A stretch of 64,000 bases of DNA from Clostridia bacterium (GTDB lineage Bacteria > Bacillota > DSM-521 > Neomoorellales > SLTJ01). The notes below the pieces were generated by a model. That model saw nothing but the letters and a program-made list of their open reading frames with translations. It was not told the DNA's origin and searched no databases. The DNA lies in NCBI GenBank assembly GCA_004347685.1, contig SLTJ01000032.1, positions 1-64,000 of the forward strand, in the 5' to 3' direction. Positions 58,714 through 64,000 of the stretch are shown in pieces (within the stretch, counting starts at the first letter, position 1; each line of letters starts with the position of its first letter). A program made the position numbers and the translations under genes.

Positions 58714-58880
58714 CCGGTTTGTCAAACCCGGCCGCGCCACGGGCCGCGGGAGGGCAAGACCCTCTGGCTTGCCAGCTCAATCAAGACAAGGTGGCGCCGG
58801 AGCATGCCCGGTTCTGCGGCGGCCAGGCGGCTGAGCCCAATAGAAACTTGGGATACCTCAGAAGGTGGTGACCGGAAAAG

Positions 58881-59528
58881 GTGGACCAAATCAACGAAGC
58901 CATGGCCGAGTACCTGGCCGCCAAAGCCCCTCCCAGGGAACGCATGAGCTTTGAAGAGTTCCTGGCCTGGTGCGACGACACGACCTGGGCGGAGTGGGTG
59001 GACGGCGAGGTGATTATCTTGAGCCCGGCCTCTTTGCGGCACCAAATGATTAAGAAGCTTCTTGTTACCGTAATGGATGTATTTGTTCAGGAGTACCGGT
59101 TGGGCCTGGTGGTGGACGCGCCCTTCCTGGTGCGCCTGCCGGAACGGTTGCGGCGGGGCCGGGAGCCGGACATCATCTTCGTCCGCGCCGAGAAGCAACA
59201 CCTTTTCCGGGAGCCCTACTTCGACGGCGCTCCCGACCTGGTGGTGGAAATCGTTTCCCCCGAAAGCGCCGCCCGGGACCGCCAAGAGAAGTTTCACGAG
59301 TACGAGGCGGCCGGCGTGGGCGAGTACTGGCTGCTCGACCCCGACCGGCAGGAAGCCTGTTTTTACCATCTGGACGCGGGCGGCAGGTATAGAGAGATCG
59401 CTGTCGAAAATGGCATCTACCGGTCTCAGGCGATACCCGGCTTCTGGCTCAAAGTTAGGTGGTTGTGGCAGGACCCGCTGCCCGCCGCCCTGGAGGTTCT
59501 GCGGGAAATCGGGGTGCTATCAAAATAG
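58881..59528 (+). CDS. Uma2-family putative nuclease (copy 2)
   Basis: 215 residues, GTG start. MSFEEFLAWCDDTTWAEWVD, PDIIFVRAE, GAPDLVVEIVSPESAARDRQ, YEAAGVGEYWLLDPDRQEAC give the Uma2 fold with acidic pair D and E. It sits between the minor pilin genes and pilM with a 75-bp downstream gap. Confidence 0.85.
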   Translation: MDQINEAMAEYLAAKAPPRERMSFEEFLAWCDDTTWAEWVDGEVIILSPASLRHQMIKKLLVTVMDVFVQEYRLGLVVDAPFLVRLPERLRRGREPDIIFVRAEKQHLFREPYFDGAPDLVVEIVSPESAARDRQEKFHEYEAAGVGEYWLLDPDRQEACFYHLDAGGRYREIAVENGIYRSQAIPGFWLKVRWLWQDPLPAALEVLREIGVLSK

Positions 59529-59603
59529 CGGAGAATATTTTGGAGGCCTACCAGCTCATGCAGGAAGAAAACTAAGGATAAATAACTTGGAGCAGGTGCA
59601 CAC

Positions 59604-60701
59604 ATGCCTTCCTTCGCCTTCAAATTACCTTCTTTTGGTTTCTCGGGGCGTAGACCCGTTGCCGGGATTGACCTCGGCCACCGGGAGATCAAGGGAGTAA
59701 CCATCAAGAAAGGCCGCTCCGTGCCGGAGGTCGCGGCCGTGGCCAGGGTGAGTACTCCGGCCGGGGCCCTGGATAACGGCAGCGTGGGGAGAATGGAGCT
59801 TTTGAGCCAGGCGCTCAAGGAGGTGGCCGGACACCTGGGGATAGAAGGTCAGAGGGTGGTCACCGCCGCCCCGGCCAGGCACCTGGTGGTGCGGCCCATG
59901 CGCCTGCCGCCTATGCCGGCCGAAGAAGTAGCCCAGGTGGTGGGCATCGAGGCGGAAAAGATACTTCCCGTGCCGGCAAAAGACCTGGTGCTGGACCACA
60001 TCATCTTGGGTGAAACCCAGAACGAGGGGCAGCGGCGCCTGGACGTTCTCCTTTTGGGCCTCCCCAAGACGAGCGCCTACCAGTACTACGAGGCCTTCGG
60101 AGCCGCCGGTCTCAGGCTGGTGGCTATTGATGCCGAACCCCTGGCCCTTTGGCGGGCCCTTCTTCTTACCCCCGCTCCTGGCCCGGACAGCAGCGCCCTC
60201 ATGCTGATCAATGCTGGGGCCGGCTTCACCACCGTTTCTGTTTTTGCCGAAGGGCGTTTGCTTTTTTTCCGGGCCATCCCGGCCGGCGGCAACGAGGCCA
60301 CCGAGGCTGTGGCGGCCGCCTTTGACGTGGACTTTATCTCGGCCCAGAAGATCAAAGAGCAGGACGGGGAGATTATCTTCGGCGAAATAAACATTGCCGG
60401 GCACGATGACCGGACCCTGCACCTGGAGACAGCCCTTCGCGCCGGGCTGATGGACCTGGTGCGCGAGGTCGGGCGGTCGCTGGACTTCTGCGAGTCACAG
60501 AGCCAAAATACCGGGAGATTGGTGGGCCGTGTATTTCTCACCGGGGGCCTGGCCCGGCTTAAGGGCATAGACCAACTCATGGCTGAGGAATTGGGGCTGC
60601 CGGTGCAAATCGCGGCCCCACCCGCGGGCCTGCCGGACGGGACCGCTTTGGATCCGGCCCTCAGCCTGGTCGTTGGCCTGGCCCTGTGGGGGGTGAAATA
60701 G
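59604..60701 (+). CDS. pilM: type IV pilus assembly protein PilM
   Basis: 365 residues. Actin-like ATPase (FtsA fold): VAGIDLGHREIKGVTIKKG, EEVAQVVGIEAEKILP, INAGAGFTTVSVFAEGRLLF, VFLTGGLARLKGID. It binds the N-terminal tail of PilN in the cytoplasm. It is followed without a gap by pilN. Confidence 0.9.
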   Translation: MPSFAFKLPSFGFSGRRPVAGIDLGHREIKGVTIKKGRSVPEVAAVARVSTPAGALDNGSVGRMELLSQALKEVAGHLGIEGQRVVTAAPARHLVVRPMRLPPMPAEEVAQVVGIEAEKILPVPAKDLVLDHIILGETQNEGQRRLDVLLLGLPKTSAYQYYEAFGAAGLRLVAIDAEPLALWRALLLTPAPGPDSSALMLINAGAGFTTVSVFAEGRLLFFRAIPAGGNEATEAVAAAFDVDFISAQKIKEQDGEIIFGEINIAGHDDRTLHLETALRAGLMDLVREVGRSLDFCESQSQNTGRLVGRVFLTGGLARLKGIDQLMAEELGLPVQIAAPPAGLPDGTALDPALSLVVGLALWGVK

Positions 60702-61409
60702 GTGGCAGGTGTGAGTACATACTCCGCAAACCTCCTTCCGGAAGAACTCCGTGAGCAGCCGCCTGACATGCGCCGGCTGGTGCGAATAGCCGTCGTGGCG
60801 GCCACCGTAATTATCCTGGCCGGCGTGTCCCTGGGACTGGGCTGGCAGATTCGGGCCAGTCAGGCCCGGGTAGCGCGGTTGGAAACCGACTTGCAGCAAC
60901 TGCAGCCGCGCGTGGAGCGGGTGGACGGGCTTTTGCGGGAAATAGCAGGTTTCCAGGCCGAGAACAAAGCGCTCGCGGGGCTGATGCAGAGAGACATATT
61001 GTGGTATGAGCTGCTCGGGAAAATAGGCGCCAATACCCCGCCGGAGACCTGGTTTACGGATATAGCTACCGGCGAAGACGGGCAGACCCTGACCCTCAGC
61101 GGCATGACACCTGAGCCGGAGGAGGTCGGACTTTTTCTGCAGGCAGCCAGGTCCATCCCAGAGGTTACCGGCCTCAAGTTATTGAGTTTAGAGCAGGTAG
61201 AAGAGGGTGGCGTCCGCCTGGTCAACTTCAAGGTTGAGGCGCGCTTAAAGCGGCAGCCTCAAGCCGGGGCCACGGGTTCCAAGGATAAAGGCGGGGCCGG
61301 GGAGAGAAACCAGGCCGGGGCGGCGGAGGGAAAACAGCCGGAGGCCGGCGGCAAGGCCACGGGGGCTCCCGGCCATCCAGGCCAGGTGCCGGGGGGACAA
61401 GGGGGATAA
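60702..61409 (+). CDS. pilN: type IV pilus assembly protein PilN
   Basis: 235 residues, GTG start directly after pilM. The N-terminal tail YSANLLPEELREQP (PilM-binding), one membrane helix (VVAATVIILAGVSLGLGW), coiled coil, then a ferredoxin-like domain (TWFTDIATGEDGQTLTLSGM). The last 60 residues are a low-complexity Gly/Ala/Lys tail. Confidence 0.88.
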   Translation: MAGVSTYSANLLPEELREQPPDMRRLVRIAVVAATVIILAGVSLGLGWQIRASQARVARLETDLQQLQPRVERVDGLLREIAGFQAENKALAGLMQRDILWYELLGKIGANTPPETWFTDIATGEDGQTLTLSGMTPEPEEVGLFLQAARSIPEVTGLKLLSLEQVEEGGVRLVNFKVEARLKRQPQAGATGSKDKGGAGERNQAGAAEGKQPEAGGKATGAPGHPGQVPGGQGG

Positions 61410-61419
61410 CCGGACCAGG

Positions 61420-62331
61420 ATGGGCAACCTCAGCGAGAGAGATAAGACCTTGCTGGTAATTGTAGCAGCGGTGGCCATGGTTTTTCTCTTTTACCGTTTT
61501 GTCTGGGCGGCCCGGTGGCCGGCCTACCAGGAGGCCAGGCAGGAACTGGCCGAGCTCGAGAATCAGCTTGAGCAGGCCAGGGGCAAGGTATCCCGCCTGC
61601 CGGCGGTAGAGAAAAGATGGGAAGCGGCCAAAAGAGAACTGGCGCAAACGCGGCAGCAGTTCCGGCTCAACCTGCTGGCTGGCGATCCCTACCTGGAACT
61701 GGCCCGGGAGGCAGAAGCGCGGGCCGAGATTACCAGCCTTCAGCCGGGAGAAGTGAAGGATAACGGCAGCTACCTGGAGCTGCCCCTGGTCCTGAAGGCG
61801 AGGGGACCCTACCTTTCCCTTGTCAACTTCATCGAGCGGGTGGAGAAACTGCCCAACCTGCCGCGCATCAGCGTCTTGCACCTGGTGGCCAAACCCGACA
61901 TTGCTTCCCCCGGCCAGGTGAAGGTGGACGCGGAACTGGATATGAGCCTGTACGGCAGCAAGACGCCGCTTGGTGGTGGTGCGGCCTGGGCGGTGCTCCT
62001 TCCGGGGCGGTTGGATGCCTTCGAACCGGCGATAGGGGCCCTGGCCGCCGGCGGGGAGAACCGCGGCGCAACCGGGGCTCCGGCGGGGGGGCCGGGAGCA
62101 GCGTCCCCGGGCCCGGAGGGCACGGGCCAGGAGACCGCGGCCACGGGTGCAGGCGGGGCCGGACCGGGGACAGGCAGCGGGTCCCCCGGTGACGCCGGGC
62201 CGCCGGAAGGCGCCCCTGGCTCCGGCACCGGGCGGGAGAGCGAGCCTGGTGCCTTGGCGGGCGCTGGCGGGGGCGCGAAGGTCTCCCCCAAGGATATCGC
62301 CGGCTGGTACCGTTTCCCGGCCGGGCGCTAG
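61420..62331 (+). CDS. pilO: type IV pilus assembly protein PilO with long Gly/Ala/Pro tail
   Basis: 303 residues. One membrane helix (LLVIVAAVAMVFLFYRF), coiled coil QELAELENQLEQARGKVSRL, then the PilO ferredoxin-like fold (PLVLKARGPYLSLVNFIERV). From about residue 195 the sequence is a Gly-Pro-Ala-rich tail (GSPGDAGPPEGAPGSG), absent in typical PilO. It partners PilN in the inner-membrane alignment complex. Confidence 0.85.
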   Translation: MGNLSERDKTLLVIVAAVAMVFLFYRFVWAARWPAYQEARQELAELENQLEQARGKVSRLPAVEKRWEAAKRELAQTRQQFRLNLLAGDPYLELAREAEARAEITSLQPGEVKDNGSYLELPLVLKARGPYLSLVNFIERVEKLPNLPRISVLHLVAKPDIASPGQVKVDAELDMSLYGSKTPLGGGAAWAVLLPGRLDAFEPAIGALAAGGENRGATGAPAGGPGAASPGPEGTGQETAATGAGGAGPGTGSGSPGDAGPPEGAPGSGTGRESEPGALAGAGGGAKVSPKDIAGWYRFPAGR

Positions 62332-62414
62332 GGGACCGGTAGACGGACCTGCAGGACGGGGGCCTTCCAACGGGCGATAACCCTAGATAGCGAACTCGGG
62401 GGAGGTGGGTAGTC

Positions 62415-63167
62415 GTGAGGCAAATGAGGTGGCGGGTAGCCGCGGTGCTGGCGGTTGTGGCCTTGGCGGTGGCGGGCGTGGCCGTGGGGGCCACAAGGTA
62501 TACGCCGGCAAAGATTGACGCGGTCTACGGCAATATCCAGGTTTACGTTGACGGGAAGAAGCTGGACACCAGGGGGGTGGAGCCCTTCTTGCTGGCAAAC
62601 AAAGGGGTCTTGATGGTACCGGCGCGGGCCTTGGGCGAGGGCTTGGGCAAGACGGTTACCTGGGACGAAACGGCCGGGGCCGTTTACCTCGGCCGGGTGC
62701 CGGACCGGCCGTCTGCCCCTGCCGCACCGGCCCCGCCGCAGCCGCAGCCGGTCTACCTGGATGACCTCAAAGTCCTGCGGAACGTAGGCTCATTTTACCG
62801 CCAGCAGGACCGCATGCCGTATATCGCCGGCAGGCCCTTCGGCCGGGGCGTAGCCGTGGAGCTGGCCAAAGACGGGAAGGCCGAGACAGTGGTGGACCTG
62901 GCCGGGAAGTTTTCCAGCCTGCAGGGGTACATAGGCGTAGACGACGAGACGCGGAACAGCAGCGGCGCCTTTGTCCTGGTGGTTTCCGGCGATGACATCG
63001 AGCGTTTCCGCAGTCCGGTCATGAAACCGTCGGATTACCCGTACTTTATTACCGTCAACGTCAAAGGGGTGAAAAGGCTCACCCTGGCCGTCCAGTGGCA
63101 GGAGGGAGGCATAGGCGAATATGACCGCCTCATCGCCGCCCTGGCCAACATGGAGCTACGGCCGTAA
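62415..63167 (+). CDS. secreted stalk-domain protein (copper amine oxidase N-terminal-like)
   Basis: 250 residues, GTG start after GGGGGAGG. A signal peptide (VAAVLAVVALAVAGVAVGA) precedes YTPAKIDAVYGNIQVYVDGK, MVPARALGEGLGKTVTWDET, the 'copper amine oxidase N-terminal' repeat domain common on Firmicute surface proteins. The C-terminal part (KFSSLQGYIGVDDETRNSSG, KRLTLAVQWQEGG) has an NPCBM-like beta fold. Likely cell-surface and associated with the pilus machinery, but the role is unknown. Confidence 0.8.
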   Translation: MRQMRWRVAAVLAVVALAVAGVAVGATRYTPAKIDAVYGNIQVYVDGKKLDTRGVEPFLLANKGVLMVPARALGEGLGKTVTWDETAGAVYLGRVPDRPSAPAAPAPPQPQPVYLDDLKVLRNVGSFYRQQDRMPYIAGRPFGRGVAVELAKDGKAETVVDLAGKFSSLQGYIGVDDETRNSSGAFVLVVSGDDIERFRSPVMKPSDYPYFITVNVKGVKRLTLAVQWQEGGIGEYDRLIAALANMELRP

Positions 63168-63540
63168 CCGCCAAAAATAAATGTTACGAACTTCTTAACT
63201 TCAGGCAGGAAAAACGTTGTGCTGCAGCGAACAATTACTAAAACAGGGAAGTTAAGGCCGGGGATTCTGCCGCGCGGGACAGTATTTCCTGGCTTCAGCC
63301 CCCCGGGTCGCCCGTACTGGTCCGGGCGAACATAGAACGGGTCATTATAAAACAGAGATAGCGGGATCGCGCCGGCAAGTAGTTGCCCTTGACAGTAACT
63401 TTCGACACGAAAAATCGCCCCTTCGCTGCTCATATTTTCGTCGAGCCACGTAGGCAAGCGAGGCTTATGGTGGTTTCGCAGCAGGGCTCGAAGAAACAGG
63501 CGCATGTTGGTACCGGTATAAGTATTGGTCGGGTGATTGT
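63168..63540 (+). other. intergenic region, no gene seen
   Basis: About 370 bp with no supported ORF. It contains a TCGCCCG/CGGGCGA hairpin (63308-63329), TTGACA near 63390 without a good -10, and an imperfect CGAC...GTCG inverted repeat around 63400-63440. It may hold the regulatory region of the cytochrome gene. Confidence 0.45.
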
Positions 63541-64000
63541 ATGCGCTATTTCTTGGGGTGGCTGCGCCGGCGTTGGCTGCTGACGGCCCTTATGGCTGTG
63601 GCGGTTCTGTTTGCGGGACTGGCGCTGGCCAACCAGGTTACCAGAATGGAAGAGCCAAGTTCGTGTCCCTCGTGTCATGAGGTTGAATCTGAATACGCTG
63701 CCTGGGCGATTTCTTCCCACAGCCGCATTGAGTGCATCACCTGCCACCGCGGTGGCGAGGGCGTGCTGCAAGTATGGAAGCGCAGGCTTATCTCGGGAAC
63801 ACATCTGGTTGAACACTGGCAGGGCGGGGCCGATTATCCCTTGCGGGCCAAAATACTCCCGGATGACAGCGTTTGTGAAAGATGTCACACTTCTAACCGT
63901 CCCATCACTCCCTCAGGGGACCTGATCATACCCCATGCCGAGCACGTGAGCGTAACCGGCACCCCGTGCGCCACCTGCCACGTGGAAGTGGTGCACGCCG
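63541..64000 (+). CDS. NapC/NrfH-like multihaem cytochrome c, 3'-partial
   Basis: 153 codons are present before the window ends. N-terminal membrane anchor (WLLTALMAVAVLFAGLALAN), then four CxxCH haem sites: CPSCH, CITCH, CERCH and CATCH. The spacing and anchor suit NapC/NirT/NrfH-type quinol-oxidising cytochromes that feed electrons to a periplasmic or surface reductase. GGGTGATTG precedes ATG. It continues beyond 64000. Confidence 0.85.
   Translation, partial: MRYFLGWLRRRWLLTALMAVAVLFAGLALANQVTRMEEPSSCPSCHEVESEYAAWAISSHSRIECITCHRGGEGVLQVWKRRLISGTHLVEHWQGGADYPLRAKILPDDSVCERCHTSNRPITPSGDLIIPHAEHVSVTGTPCATCHVEVVHA

Noticed and set aside
1-64000. CRISPR array
   Set aside because: No regularly spaced identical repeats with unique spacers were seen; the tandem repeats at 34885 and 54719 are coding and have no spacers.

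Overview
The window reads as chromosome of an anaerobic, GC-rich Firmicute of the Peptococcaceae / Desulfotomaculum-Pelotomaculum type. The reasons are a biotin-dependent (probably Na+-pumping) methylmalonyl-CoA decarboxylase set next to methylmalonyl-CoA mutase, succinyl-CoA synthetase, a two-subunit class I fumarase and a PAS/sigma-54 activator, plus Gram-positive sigma-A promoters, frequent GTG/TTG starts with strong AAGGAGG-type ribosome sites, and a multihaem cytochrome at the right edge. Species assignment is inference only.

Region 1 (1-16.1 kb) is an accessory island. It holds replication-relaxation-like genes, a duplicated and broken radC fragment fused tail-to-tail to a UvrD-type helicase stub, a B12-type radical SAM gene, and a minus-strand cassette of NurA-like nuclease, HerA-like ATPase, a 1091-residue nuclease/N6-adenine methylase and DUF3800. 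Next come a TadE remnant, a frameshifted tyrosine recombinase, radC, a Cys-rich protein, an excisionase-like protein and an intact integrase whose gene ends beside the 3' end of a tRNA-Pro(TGG). Several genes here carry single frameshifts, unlike the rest of the window. A family of five 27-nt hairpins (13-nt arms, 1-nt centre, AAA-N-TTT core) lies only here.

Region 2 (16.3-20 kb) has ordinary chromosomal genes: DUF3786, a NERD nuclease-domain membrane protein, a quinate-5-dehydrogenase-like protein and thiL.

Region 3 (20-36 kb) is the methylmalonyl-CoA (propionate) pathway: PAS/sigma-54 activator, sucC, sucD, mutase large and small subunits, decarboxylase alpha, delta, biotin carrier and beta, fumarase alpha and beta, and methylmalonyl-CoA epimerase. 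Together they interconvert propionyl/methylmalonyl-CoA, succinyl-CoA, succinate and fumarate/malate. An IS607-family element (tnpA, tnpB) sits between the decarboxylase and fumarase genes. Sequence on both sides indicates that it split the fumarase operon from its consensus sigma-54 promoter and Shine-Dalgarno.

Region 4 (35.9-43 kb) has a cysteine desulfurase and thiI (with a non-canonical start), a YqeG-type phosphatase, and aroE-aroC-aroK-aroB of the shikimate pathway.

Region 5 (43-63.2 kb) is a type IV pilus locus: pilB, pilT, pilC, two major-type prepilins, pilD, three minor prepilins, a PilX-like protein, pilM, pilN, pilO and a secreted stalk-domain protein. It is interleaved with two toxin-antitoxin pairs, two Uma2 nucleases, an O-antigen-ligase/TPR protein and a coiled-coil nuclease with 42-bp tandem repeats. 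The window ends inside a NapC/NrfH-like multihaem cytochrome c.
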